From NCBI GenBank assembly GCA_024138025.1, contig JAMXBD010000366.1:744001-808000 (forward strand): a DNA stretch of 64,000 nt. Direction: 5' to 3'. A model generated the notes under the pieces. That model saw only the letters and a program-made list of their open reading frames with translations. It made no database searches and had not been told where the DNA came from. Within the stretch, counting starts at the first letter, position 1; the number at the start of each line of letters is the position of its first letter. This DNA is from Combretum micranthum. Taxonomy: Eukaryota; Streptophyta; Magnoliopsida; Myrtales; Combretaceae. Below, in pieces: positions 36,000-48,755 of the stretch. The position numbers and the translations under genes are program-made.

Positions 36000-37346
36000 A
36001 TCCCAATCCAAAGTTTCTATACCACCTAAAGAAAGTATATAAGATGAAAATGAGATGTCAAAATAATATATAGCTAAAAATAAAAATAGGTTGATGTTTT
36101 TCTTACACATACATACTATTGATCAAAGTACATAGAAAGTGAAAAAGAAAACTAATTATGAACAGAGAGTATATAATCATAATTATAGGCATAATCTTAT
36201 ATATGATCTCAATGGACGAAAGAAAAGAGATAAAGAAGTAGTGCACTTGCCCCATGGCTGTTGTGAAGAAATTTAGGGTGCTATCTGTGGAAGAGTAGTA
36301 TTACGTGACAGATACTGATATTTACAATGGTGCTCTATCAATATTGTATTATGATTTCAATGACATTCATGAATATATGTTATCATATTTTTCTAACTCA
36401 GGAATCACAGAAAATGTAGATGTTTTTCTGAACGAGACTGTTAGCTCTGGACTATTAAGTATAGAGAAATAGCCAAAATGCATATAATAATGTTTGCTCT
36501 TTTTCTTATGGTTTTCTTTTTAGGATTAGAAAAGCAAAAGGAAAGTAATTATGAACCGAGAATGATAAATAGTGTGTTTATTAGTTTATTTCATAATACT
36601 TTAAGTAAGCTACATAGTAATCAAATTTGACACGACACAATACTGAACTCGATTTTGCCTTGAAATGTCAAATTCAATCCCGACTTAAGGTTAACCAATA
36701 TTAAAATTTTAGCTCAAGTCTAACTCGAATTGGCATTAAAAAAACACTAATTCGACTAGATTAAACTCATTTAAACTCAATTTATTGAAAAAATATCCTT
36801 TATAGGAAAAATAATGTCCTATAAGGTCAAGATATTTTTCCTCATGTATCTACATAATATAATAAATTTAAAATAATAAAAACCATGATTCAACGTGTAA
36901 AACCCTAATAAAGAGAATACACAATGAGACCGTAGCTCAAAAACCTCCATTGTTAACAAATGATGAGATTAGAATTTTTTTTTTTTTTTTTTATTATTCA
37001 TTATGCTAGTTGGTAGTTAATCTTCACCAATAGGACAAATATCAGTAAAATCTCGAAAACTAATTAATTTGCGAAAATGCAATAACATCTATTTAATCTA
37101 AATAAATTAGAATGATTGACAAAAAACAAATGAAAAATATCACATTTTAACGCTCTACACTACAGAATCAATAAAAGAAATTTCGTTAAAATTGAACTTA
37201 ATAAACCATCTAATTATGAATTCAAAACCATGGCTATGAGATTGATTTAAAGCTTTGCAGTTTCAGTGTCCTAACAGCTAGTCTCCTTGTCCTTTGAATT
37301 TTGCTAACACTATCCGATCCATTCTACTTTGTCGTCCTCTCGATTC
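36000..37346. other. AT-rich spacer of copy 2
   Basis: Counterpart of 3,260-4,545; no gene seen. The first 200 bases are the shared 5' flank of the B3 copies. Confidence 0.55.
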
Positions 37347-37354
37347 TTCTCACC

Positions 37355-38045
37355 TAGACATGGACACAAGTTCGAGGAATCGAACCAAAACTATCACTAA
37401 CGATTCCAGACCTGGCTAAAGAAACACCAATTCTCCGGTTCTTATGTGGTTCTTGGATTTAGAATTGATGGAACCGGCGATTTTAGTTGGATCCATTAAA
37501 AAATTAAAGAAAAAATAATAATAAATAATATATATATTTACTAAGCTTTAAACTATTTCATATGAATAGTAAAATTTATTGTCAATTCACAATATTTAAT
37601 ATGTTATTATCAATACAAATAAACATAACTTTAAATAATATATAATTAATTTATATAAACTTTTTCATAAAGTAAAATTTATTTCCTTATTAATGTGAAA
37701 CTATTTTTTGTATTGTAATTTTTCTTTTACCCTATAAAGCATTTCGCTATCTCATATTACTAACTATAATAGATATTAAATATGTTTGTATATAAAATAA
37801 ATTGGCATTCTAAACATTTTTTTTAAAAATTGGTTAAATAATTTAACACTTTTAGACCCAATAATTATTTGAGTTTAATATTTATTTTATTAAAAACTAA
37901 AATTCATTTATTTATTTTTACTTGAAAAACAAATGCGTTTCGACGGTTCCAAAACTGAAACCAGGAACAGGTGGTTCCATAGAACGGAACCGGAACCCGC
38001 GGTTCAGATTGGGTTCAATTCTGTTCCAGTATGTGCCCATGTCTA
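37355..38045. mobile_element. Non-autonomous hAT-type element, copy 2, 691 bp
   Basis: Ends TAGACATGGACACA and (reverse complement) TAGACATGGGCACA, with clustered GGAACC/GGTTCC motifs near both ends. A perfect 8-bp direct duplication TTCTCACC flanks it (37,347-37,354 and 38,046-38,053), the length expected for hAT elements. No transposase frame. Confidence 0.88.
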
Positions 38046-38053
38046 TTCTCACC

Positions 38054-39980
38054 CACCTTATTTTTTCATGGACGCGTCACTTATCAATTGGGCACATTTG
38101 AGTTTGTTTTAAATATATATTTACTACTAGATTTTATTATTACTATTATATGAATCCATATATATTGGATCCAAAACCCAATAATTTATTATAATTAAAC
38201 AAATACTCATATTTTAAACTCCTCTCAACTCAAATAATTTTTATATTCAATTTGAACTTCAAGAGTATTACGAATTAATTGAGTTAAATATTATAAAATT
38301 CAAACTTAATGTGATAAACTATTCAAATAATTTAAATTTAATTTTAAATTTTTAGTTGATTCTACTAGTTTTAGATTAAGTTCAAATAAAAATAAACTTA
38401 TTTGATTTGTTTATATGCCATTGAGTGATACACACCAAGATCCTAATAAAACATCTAACAATTTATATAAGGTCCAATGCTAGGCAACTGTTGTTTATGT
38501 TGGGCACCTATTGTCATAAGTTACAACTATAAGAAATTTATTACCAGCATAAAACATCTAATAATTTATATAATATCCAATGCTAGACGACTGTTTTTTT
38601 TTTTCTTTTTTTCCGATGAAGTTCATAACTTATTAAGCAAAGAGACGTTACATATGGATAAATCCAGGATCCCCGTAGGGGTACCAAAGATAAAGCAAGA
38701 GCTATACAAAAGATCACATATCCATCTTATACAAACCAAAAAAACTTTAGCATCATAAAGTTACAACTATCAGAAATTGAAATAATTTTATGTTTGCAAC
38801 TTTAATTGAAATTAATTACTTATTTAAGGTTAAAATAAAAATAATTATCAATATACAGTTGTTAAATTGCGTGTATAAATCAGGATATACAAACACTATA
38901 CGGTGTACTATCTATCGTGTATTGTAGTCACGATATTAGCATTAATATCGTGTTTACAAAACGCGATTTACATTTAAATAAAAATATTTATATCCCGATT
39001 AACAATCGTGATATGTGATTAACTCTTATATCGCGATTAGTAATCAAGATATGGAAACAATATATAAATTTTATATCATGTTTTATTCTTGCGATTTACG
39101 TGTAAATTATATATTATATATATTTTTTAAACATGATTTTACTATAATATATTGATAATTAATTTCATCAAAATTATATATTAATAATATTTTTCCATAA
39201 AAACCTTAGACATATATTAAACTCAACAGAAATTTATCACCAGCCACTCAGTTTTGGCCAATATACCTTTTTTTTTTCATTTAATCAAAACAAGTATTTA
39301 CCCACCATACATACAGATCACGCTCAACTCTCTTTTCAAACATTGGACCCCATCGTGGCACGTCCAGCCGAGTCCCCATCCATGCCCTTTGTCAGAATCT
39401 CATGCCATCTCTTGTTTTCTTTTCCTTTCGTTCTGAAATTCCTTTTATTGCCTACTAAAATTTCCAAAGCTGCAAACCCAGTTGCATCAAACTCATTTAA
39501 ATTCGATTTATATAAAATATATAAAAATATTATTTAAACTGGACTTAACTTAATTAATATTTATAATTGATTCAAACTTAATTGAATTCGTGAGTTAATC
39601 AAGTCAAATATTATAAAATTTAAACTCAACCATATAATCTATTCAAATAGTTCAAATTAAGTTTGAATACAACTCGACTATTCTCGAATCAAACTTGAGT
39701 TTGAAGAAAAATAAAGTTAAACTTAAATAGTATGTAAACTAATTTCATTTATTTACACCGCTAATTTTAAGTATTTATAGATGGGTTTTTCTTTTTGGCT
39801 TCCCAATGTGTCTCGTTATGCATTATTGTATTAATTAAAGCTGTAATAATGTTTTATTACTCTGAATTTACAAAGTAATAACATCACGACACAGGTTTTA
39901 TTCGACTAGGTCTTGTCCCGGTTGCCTGGTGTTGGAAGTCATCTTCATGTGACCATGAAGTTCTCCTGAAGGGTAGGGGT
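38054..39980. other. Spacer of copy 2
   Basis: Counterpart of 5,250-7,160. It includes the dispersed repeat end at 38,620-38,760, the decayed palindromes at 38,991-39,052, and the GC-richer patch at 39,300-39,500 with two overlapping short frames but no family motif. Confidence 0.5.
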
Positions 39981-39984
39981 GGGC

Positions 39985-40400
39985 GAAAAAAAACTCACTT
40001 TCAAAGACTCAAACCTTCAATCAAATTAAGACAAGGATCAGCAAAGGAAACATTGATGTTCTTACATTGGATTTTTTTTTTTCTTTTCTTACATGCTAAG
40101 AAAGTCTATCGTCACCAATTAACCAAGCGGGTTCGACAACCTATTATTGTTTGATTTTAGATCAGTCTGTTGATCCTCTTTCTAGTTGCTAACATTACAT
40201 TGGAGCCCCCCGTACCTTCGATCATGGCCACAAGATTTTCCAGAGGCAATTTATGGCATAAGTTTAAATGTATCTTACTAGATTGTCTCTTTAAAATATT
40301 GTCATTTTTAGGTTTCTTGGATAATGACGATGATCTCTTACGCCTTCTAAAGGACCAAGCATTATCATCATCTACGGCAATAGTGAAGTGATCCACATTA
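39985..40400 (-). pseudogene. B3-family fragment H
   Basis: Duplicate of C: MDHFTIAVDDDNAWSF, SSSLSKKP, LNLCHKLPLENL, then the same stop after RINRLI. The rest of the domain is out of frame and truncated at about 39,985. Having the same terminal lesion as C shows that the gene was already broken before the block duplicated. Confidence 0.75.
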
Positions 40401-40624
40401 TTTGTTTCTTCCAGTGAATGAAGTGATTAGTCGTCTTTATCTGCAGCATCTGCAAGAAGATGCCATCAGTAATTAAAACAAACATCATCATCCATGATCC
40501 CAATTCAAGTTTCTCTACTACCTAAATTAAGATAGATTTAAACTTTTGGGATCATGAGGTATATAATATGTAAATTTAGTAGAGTCATCTAATTGTGTTA
40601 ATAAAGAGTGTTTAATGTGTCGCC

Positions 40625-41460
40625 CATTACCGAGCCATGCCTAACCTCTTAGGTGGTTCAAGTTAGAGCTTTTAGACATGATTGGGGGAGTAAAATGCCT
40701 TTTGAATCTTTCATAAAAGAAAATCTAAAGGAATACAACATCTAGATAGCAAGAAGTCACAAAACGACCCATTGAGCGAACTGCAGTGTAGTGGTACAAG
40801 TTAATATGACAATAGAGTAAACCCAAATAAAATGGTGCAAGTGCAAATTCTTGCCTCTTAGCCAGGCGTATCATCAACGGAAGTAGTCATAGAATGACTC
40901 TGTCTTCAAGATTCTAGGACGAACAAACATGCATAACCATAAGGCGATGAACACCACTAGATCGAACCAACATAAAACCATGCCCCGAGTTAATATCACA
41001 AATGGAATAAACATGATATGTATTTAAAGAACTAAAAAAAAAAAAAAGCAAGAGAGAGCAAGAGAGAGACAAATGTACCCACTCACTTTCACAATTGGTC
41101 CTTTGGCAGTGTATTGTTTCCCTTCTTTACTTTTGAAGAAGTACTTAATCCATGATGGGAAGGTAGACATTTTTTTTTTTTTTTTTTTGACGTTTTGATG
41201 GTATGGTAGGCTCCCATTAAAGCATCATATACTCTCTTAAGCTCAGACGAGTGTAAAGCAGCTACAATGTCTATACTTCCAAAAGAATAAAGTTTTAATA
41301 GAACAAAGACATCTTGCAGGGTTGGGGTAATTTACCCCACAATGCTATGAAGGTGTGAGTTTAAGTGCTCCACCTAGATACTATCCTGTGCTATTTTGCT
41401 GCACCTTTCATCTTCTTAAAAGTATATCGCATGGATACCACAATGGCACCATGGATATTA
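40625..41460 (-). pseudogene. Plant mobile domain (PMD) gene remnant, copy 2
   Basis: Same pieces as 7,795-8,640 with small differences: LQDVFVLLKLYSFGSIDI, VAALHSSELKRVYDALMGAY, SWIKYFFKSKEGKQY and AKGPIVKVSGYI. SWIKYFF fits the family slightly better than the copy 1 reading. Broken by frameshifts and by a poly-T at about 41,170. Confidence 0.6.
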
Positions 41461-41517
41461 ACTCACTTCAACAATGATGTATGATATTTATTTCTAGTGA
41501 TGTGTAATACCCATGCA

Positions 41518-43369
41518 AACCAGTGTTTGATGACTAACTTTGGAAAATTGAACTGAGTTTGTGACAGAGGTAGCTCTTTCCTCTCATTCCTAAAACACAG
41601 CACAAAAGCAGCACTTAAAATTATTCAGTTACCAAAAAGCCTCCAAAACAATGAAAGATGTTGTATACCTAGCATGAGCATGTGCAATCCTCTAGTCCTC
41701 ATGTTCATCTAAAAGGAATCCTTCTTTATCACATTATCAATCCAACTATTACAAGGAGAAGAGACCTTTGGTATACGTCCTTCCTAGTAAGCCAGTTGGT
41801 CTTTCTGGTAGATTGGGCCAATAGATTGAGAAGGATTTATCTTATTTTCTTCTTAGTCATAGTTGAGTGAAGAATGGGCTTTGTAGAATAAATTATTAGC
41901 TCGATACTTGACTTTAGTACAAGCAGGCTTAAAGATTTGCAATAAGGCTTAAGATTGCATGATGACTCGTATCAAAACTAGAAGAGATTGAATTCTAAAA
42001 TAACACAAGATCACTTATGGGCCTATGTCAAGCGATCGGGTGCTAAAGCGATGTGGGATTACTCATGGGCTCATGTCAAGTCTAGCACAGCATAGGAAAG
42101 CTAAGGCAACAATTAAGCTTGCTATCAAACCCATTGCCCCCTTTTTTTTCTTTCTCTTTTTTTTTCTTTTTGAGAAACAACAAAAGATGATTTTTTAACC
42201 TGCAACAAAAAAAGAAGAACAAACTTTAGCTGAAAAAAAAAATAGTAAACATGTCTTTCAAGCGTACTACCAGTGTTTGTCTCCAGAAAATATAAACATT
42301 GTTGGAATCCTTATTAAAAAAGAGTGGGAAAGAAATAAGACAATAGCCATATAAATAAATCAAATAGTACATGATAGCAAAAAGAAAGAAAGCAAAATGA
42401 AAAAAAAAAAAAAGAAAAAAGGAAGAGAAGGTCATACGACTAAATTCAATCGCCAAAGCAGAACAAGGGAGAAGTTAATTACGTTTAAAGGGCTCCTATT
42501 ATGTTTCTATTAACTGTTTTGTTTTTAGAGGAAGTGATTAGGAAAAAAAAAGTACATACTGTAACATAATTGATAGATTGAGTTGATGAGGATATAGAAA
42601 GTGATGGTTTTTTATTAGATAGTTGAGATTAGAATGGAAAATTCAATCAAACAATAAAAGAAAAGTTGTAGTCCTAAGGGTCAATTTGTTTCCTACTTTC
42701 TAACTCTGGCACAAACGTAATTCTAGTCAAACGAGAGATCTGGGTTAATTCTTGTGTATGCTAGGATTTGTTACTTACTAGATTTATTGAAATATTCTAG
42801 GAATTTTCTTTTTCTTCTTTACAAGAGGATCAGTTTACTAAGATACACCATTTATTGTATAGGGAAAAAAAAAGGAATAATAGCATAGGAAAAAGGGAAA
42901 TTTTACAAAATTACTAAGATGCTTCGAACCTATGCATCAGTTATGCAATAGCATCTTCCTTATTTACCATTGTGCCTTTGTGTTAAATTTAATGGTTTTT
43001 AATTAAAATATTAAATGTTATAAAAGAAAAGAGGGGAAAAATAAGATGATCATAATGAAATGTAATATGATGTAACACAAAGCAAGTAAGCCCCCAAAGC
43101 AATGATTGATAAAAAAACTACTTTATCTTGCTTTGGTTCACTAAGAGGCATGGAACACATTAATTTGTTTAGTATCGTAAGTTATTATGGGACAACAAAC
43201 TTGCTTCATCAGGTATTCTACAATAAATTTAAAGAAGACTACTTCAGTTTACTTTAGTTCATCAATAAGCACAAAGAGTACCGGTTCACTCAATATGATG
43301 AATGATGTAAAGACAAATGCAACTTCTTATCAATGTTCTTCAATCCTTTTGAAGAAGATAAGCACTTGA
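41518..43369. other. Intergenic DNA
   Basis: No gene recognised. Poly-T/poly-A interruptions occur at 42,140-42,240 and 42,400-42,420. The short frames at 41,682 and 43,187 carry no family motif. Confidence 0.5.
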
Positions 43370-43887
43370 TGAAATGCCCAAAACCCCTTTTTGACTTTGC
43401 TAAAGAAGCTTTTAGTCATGGGGCAAAATGTAAATGATCATTTCTGTAATTGGGTTTGGAGTGTAATTTAATGATAATAATCGGTCTTTTGGGCTAGTGG
43501 CAGCGTCCAGAAGACGAGTTCAATAAAGAATATTTTAAAGAGATTTGGCTTGGTAAGCTCGAAACAGGGATTGTTGAAAAGATTTATTTGGCTTTTGACC
43601 TTATTCGATTTTTTTGTGCATGAAAAATAGACTCCAAAAATAAGCCTTAAGCTATTTTATATTAAAAATGGTTGAATTTTAATAGGAAAATGGGCTTCTT
43701 TTGTATTATGAAGGCTCCATTTCTCTTCCAAAGCCCATGCCCATTATAGGAAAGAAGGAATGAATTCTAATCATTGGATCCATGGAAAAGATCCAATGGT
43801 CATGAGCAATGTTTCATCTTAACCATCCATTCAAAAGTCATCCAATGACTACCATCAGCCTCTAACGTCTATAAATAAGAGGCTTCT
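43370..43887 (+). repeat. LTR-like repeat, left part, split by gypsy element 2
   Basis: Begins about TGATGAAATGCCC and follows 29,200-29,740 to CTATAAATAAGAGGCTTCT. The remaining part of the same repeat resumes at 54,649. This shows that gypsy element 2 inserted just downstream of its TATA box. Confidence 0.6.
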
Positions 43888-44546
43888 TGATATGCCTAAG
43901 GTAGGAATCCATCAAACAGTCAGTTCTAATAATAAGATCGTCAAACACACGAATCCCAATTCTTGAATCAAACGACAAGATAAACCATAATCTCTTATCC
44001 GGATATGACGCACCAGCAAAAGAATAGTTCTATCATAGTCTTTGCTAATATTACGCATGACAAATTCCAATGTCGTCACTCGATACAATCCAACGGATTG
44101 ATAGGAGTATAGAAAATTAGAGAGAAAAGACTCCAATTAGGTATTCAAATTACCAAAAATTGTCTAAGTTCTCATTACAGAGGGTACTTATTGTAGTTCC
44201 TTGAAGCAATATAAAATAAAAGACGAAATAACTAATAAAGTCACATTTCTTGAAGAAAGCGGCTAGCCTTGAGAGGAATGCCGCCGGCCTTGAATCGGCT
44301 TACGAGAAATAAAGTCGCCCGGCTTCAATTGCTGCTTCAATTGCTTTATTTTCTTCATTTTCTCAGTGTACAGACAAATGGATTTTATTGAAATTATAAC
44401 ACCTGTATAAAAAAAAAAAAAAAAGAGAATCAACTAAGTGAAATTTGTCTAGTTCCATGTTATCTAGTAAAACCCGTAATACAAGATTCTATAGTCCTTT
44501 AGCTCTAGTTATTAGTCCTGTAACCCAAGTAGCCTGAAAGCCATCA
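43888..44546 (-). repeat. 3' LTR of gypsy element 2
   Basis: TGATATGCC ... GCCATCA, 659 bp, aligned with 53,979-54,648. The adjacent internal sequence gives GAGGAGA on the minus strand as a short purine tract. Confidence 0.88.
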
Positions 44547-45212
44547 TCTCCTCGGGCCTGTGGAAGATTTTCCCTCAAATTTGATGGGTCTTCATATGAA
44601 TCCTCTAGAGTGTACAGTGAAAGATCTAAAACATTAAATGTAGCAGAAATACCATAGTCTCCTAATAGCTCCAACTTGTAGGCATTGTTGTTTATTTTCT
44701 CTATGATTTTAAGCAATCTATCTGCTCTGAGAGATAGTTTATGTGATGTCTTGTTAGGGAACCAATCCTTGTTGAGATGAATTCAAGCCAAATCTCCTAG
44801 ATTAAACGATCTGGCCTTCCAATGCTTGTTACCTTGAGTCCTCTATTATTCTTAAGTCTTCTCAAGATGTTCATTTGCTTTATGGTGAAATTTCTAGATC
44901 TATCGTGATCTCTCCACCCCACTCAAGCTTTCTTCCTTTGCTATTCGATTTTGCTATCAAATCCAAATGTAAAGTCGGATTATAGCCATACACGACCTCA
45001 AAGGAAGACTTATCGGTTAAACTATGTGTCGACCTATTATAAGCGAACTCAATAATGGCGAGATAAAAGTCCCGGTTAGTAAGTTTCTTGCCAACCATCG
45101 CTCTAAGCAAAGCTCTAAGAGTGCGGTTGACAACCTCAGTCCAGCTATCAGTCTGTGGGTGACATGAGGTACTATACATAAGCTTGGTGCCGAGTCTCTT
45201 CCAGAGTGTCCT
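44489..45212 (-). pseudogene. Integrase C-terminal half of gypsy element 2
   Basis: The minus strand carries RTLWKRLGTKLMYSTSCHPQTD, then the core end with FAYNRSTHSLTDKSSFEVVYG (45,257-44,880), and later a separate frame, INNNAYKLELLGDYG and SATFNVLDLSLY, ending ITRAKGL at 44,489. The last 19 codons lie inside the 3' LTR. The Glu of the DDE triad would fall after HPQTDSWTE and is visible there. Separated from the N-terminal half by the nested insert at 45,213-46,508. Integrase joins the cDNA to host DNA in intact elements. Confidence 0.85.
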
Positions 45213-46508
45213 TGATAAGTGTCTTAAGACCCTTAATAATTGTGCCTTATTGATCATATTTTATATAATATTTTGTTGATCTAATAAAGAAAAAGGATAC
45301 TTATTGAATGATTATTCATTTCAGGGTTAAATAGAGGTCAACTAAGGTTATTGAAGGATTTACAATGAAACAAGCAAAAATTTCAATGAAGTTTTAAAAC
45401 TATCAATACAACATCAAGAGTACATGACTAAGATACACGGGTCATGAACTATGTGTAGTGTATGAATTAAAGAATGCAAAATTTTTAAGGATTCTCCAAT
45501 GTACACAACCTCGCTACATAGGTCGTGTATGGGTCGTGTATGTCCAAAATAATATATATACACCTTCTTCCGTTATTTTTAGGAGCTAAACCATCATTGT
45601 TTCATCCCTAACCTTAAAGTATACATTTTGGAGAGCTTTTCAGGAGATAATTGCTGCACAACATCAGGGATTCACAAACAACATATCTATAAGGGTTTTA
45701 TCATCCTGATTTCTCTTAATTCTTCCTTTATGCTTATTGTTGTTAAATTTTCTATGGAAGAGTAGTTTTGTTATGTCCTAAGTTTTGAGAAACCCTAGCC
45801 TCATGTACAGATTTGTCTTTTGATTGAATAAAGTTTTAATCTTGAATTTACTTCATGAATTATTTTGTTGTTTATGATGATTTTAGGCCTGAATCAGTAT
45901 AAATATTATTTATGTTAATTAGAAAGAATATTTTGATTAATAGAATATATCTCTCATGAGCAAAGAAGATAAGTAACTCACCTAGAAATAGGTCTTTTCC
46001 AACTTTCTACCTCTGAAGATTCATTTTCTTCAATTAAGGTTCATAAGCTTTATGAAATTCTAATTTGACTTCAACCAAAGAAGAAATTCCCACTTCTGCA
46101 ATTAGGATTAAGGGTTAATTGACTTGAAGAGAGTAATTAATCTATCTATGTAACCCGGCAATTCAAGATAAAGATTTATTCAATTGAAACTATATTTAAA
46201 GGATAAAAAGGGCTAGGGTGGATCAAAACTAAAGACATAGTTTGTGAATTGATTAATCTTAAGAAAAGCACTCATATCATAAATTAGGGTTTACTAGTTA
46301 TTAGTTTAATTAGCAATTTAGAATTAATATAATCAATTTGATAATTTAGACTAGATGCTAATAAAAGGGTTAGTACCAGTAGTTGCACATAGATCCTTAG
46401 GATGATATCCAAGTTAATTTCTATATTACACGATGGGTGCGTTGCTTTTGTATGGATGTAGGATTAATAGGATTCATAAATTATAAGCTTGGCGATCACA
46501 CACAATCA
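45213..46508. mobile_element. Nested TG...CA insert, probable solo LTR (1,296 bp)
   Basis: Starts TGATAAGTGTCTTAAG and ends CACACAATCA, with GTCCT on the left (45,208-45,212) and GACCT on the right (46,509-46,513), a 5-bp duplication with one change. Removing it rejoins integrase codons FFWR with TLWKRLGTKL. It contains no coding region, which fits a solo LTR left after recombination between the two LTRs of an insertion. Confidence 0.7.
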
Positions 46509-47150
46509 GACCTCCAAAAGAAACTAAGGAATTTGGTGTCTCTATCGGAAACAGTGCTATGAGGAACGCCGTGTAATCTGACTATCTCCTACATGAAAAG
46601 GTTAGCAATATAAAGGACATCATCTGTTTTGTGACAAGGTATAAAATGGGTCATTTTGCTAAATCGGTCTACGACCACTAGAATTGAGTCTTTACCTCTC
46701 TATGTCCTAGGAAGACTTAAGACAAAATCTATACTAATGTTTATCTAGGGTCATCTAGACAAGACTCTTCCTTTCGTTAGCGCTTTTGCACATAGCACAT
46801 CGTTCTAACACTCTATGAACATCTTTCAACATTCCCTACCAATAAAAGTGCTCCTTTAATAACTCCAATGTCCTCTTCTCACCAAAATGTCTAGACAACC
46901 CTCTAGCATGGGCCTCTCTTACCAACAATTCCCTGACAGATCCTGTAGGCGTACAAAGTTTCCCCCCTTTATACAAAAACCCATCCACCATATAATATCC
47001 ATCAACCACTTCCCCTCTACAGCATCGATCAACTATCAACTTAAAATGTTCATCAATAACATATTGTTCTTTCATCAATTCAAACACAAGAAACATTGAT
47101 TGAAGAGATATAATGAATACATGCCTGCGAGATAATGTGTTAACCACGAT
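46509..47150 (-). pseudogene. Integrase N-terminal half of gypsy element 2
   Basis: The zinc-finger part has REAHARGLSRHFG and LKEHFYW, then CAMCKSA (H2C2 type). The core start has [19 protein letters not shown] and [14 protein letters not shown], with both Asp residues of the DDE triad visible. It stops at the nested insert. Several stops interrupt the frame. Confidence 0.85.
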
Positions 47151-48755
47151 AGTGGTGCTCTACTTCTTATATTTAATGACATAGGCAAAAATTTCTAAAA
47201 ACTCCACCCACTTTGCCCAGTGCTTAGACAATCGTTACTGACCTTTGAAATGTTTCAAGGACTCATGGTCGGTGTGGATAATAAATGCTTTAGGAAGGAG
47301 ATAATGCTGCCAAGTCAGTCATTAATGCGCGTACTAAGAAGTAGAACTCCTTATCATGCATGGAGTAGTTTAGAGATACACCACTCAGTTTCTTAATGAA
47401 ATAGGTGATAGGTCGCCTATCCTACAGCTATACAACTTCAATCCCAATCCCTGATGCATCACACTCCAACTCAAAGGTCTTCTCAAAGTCTAGTAGCACT
47501 AATACTGGAGCACTAGTCAATTGGGCCTTAATCTCTTCAAAGAGCTTCTAAACTTGGTCCCCCCACATAAAGGAAATATTCTTCTTAGTTAACTCGGTTA
47601 AAGGACTTACAATGCTACTGAAGTTTCTGACAAATCTTCTATAGAAAGAAGCCAAGCTGTGAAAGCTCCTTACATCAACTACTAATTGTGGTATGGGCCA
47701 ATCCACTATGGCCCTGATTTTCTTTCCATCAACCCTGACACCAGAACTAGATACTACAAAACCCATGAAAGTCACGTCTGATTGGTAGAAAGAACACTTC
47801 TTGAGATTGCCATATAACTTTTGATCCCTTAACACTAAAAAGATTGCTCACAAATGATCTATATGACTCTCCAAATCTCTATTGTATATTAATATATCAT
47901 CAAAGTAAACTACAACAAACCTATCTAAGAAGTCTTTTGGAACGTGATTCATGAGTCGCATGAAGATACTGGGTGCATTGGTCAAGCCGAATGGCATTAC
48001 CATCCACTCATACAATCCATGGCATGTCTTAAAAGCGTTCTTCCATTCATCTTCTACCCTCATATAGATCTGTTGATAGCTACTCTTAAGGTCAACTTTA
48101 GAAAATACCTAGGCACCATGAAGTTCATCCAACATGTCATGAAGCCTAGAAAAGGATACCTGTACTTAATGGTGATTTTATTTATGGCCTTACTGTCAAT
48201 GTACATATGTCACATACCAACCTTCTTTAGCACTAGAAGTGTAGGAACATCACAAGGACCAATGCTCTCTCTGACATACCCACGCTCTATCCAACTCATC
48301 CCCCTATCACTTCAATTATTTAGCTTCTTCAGGGTTCATGCAATAGGTAGGTCTATTTGGCAAGAGTGCTCCAAGATGTACATCAATTGCATGTTCAATA
48401 CCTCTCTATGGCGATAATCCCTTAAGCAATTCCTCAGGGAAAACATCAACATACTCTTCCAACAACAATTTCACAGCAAAAGGTACCTACTTCCATCCAT
48501 TAGCTTCCAACATATATCTGACCTACAATAAATACAATGTTTTGTCATCCTTGATAGCTTTCTCAAGCTCCTTCTGCCCCTTAAATAATGTTTTCTTCTT
48601 AATAGCCCTGTTAATTTGTCTCTACGCCTCTTATACCTCGACTGGTGTCATAGGATTTAACACATAGGTGTTTTTGTCATGGCCCAAAGGGTACTCAAAA
48701 CATAACAGTCTGCCACATGCTAAACGAGACTTAAGAATCACTACCACAGTCATTC
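47151..48755 (-). pseudogene. Reverse transcriptase and RNase H of gypsy element 2
   Basis: From 48,755 down: a TPVEV and INRAIKKK spacer, then LLEEYVDVFPEEL, the RT fingers, [20 protein letters not shown], and the catalytic box VYFDDILIY intact at 47,890-47,920. Next come FMGFVVSSSGVRVD and YRRFVRNFSSIVSPLTEL (connection), then RNase H traces (HTDHESLKHFKGQ) to 47,150. Stops occur at many CGA/CAA-derived codons. Confidence 0.88.

Larger units (their letters stand above)
34204..41517 (+). repeat. Segmental duplication, copy 2 (partner 1,437-8,695)
   Basis: Collinear with copy 1. It retains a sequence of about 30 bases near 38,705-38,735, flanked by TACAAA, that copy 1 has lost, a complete hAT right end, a short C run in place of C25, and fewer lesions in the B3 copy (G versus B). 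Confidence 0.9.

Noticed and set aside
47944..48417. 157-codon plus-strand frame
   Set aside because: Antisense to the reverse transcriptase of gypsy element 2; the minus strand holds the recognised RT motifs.
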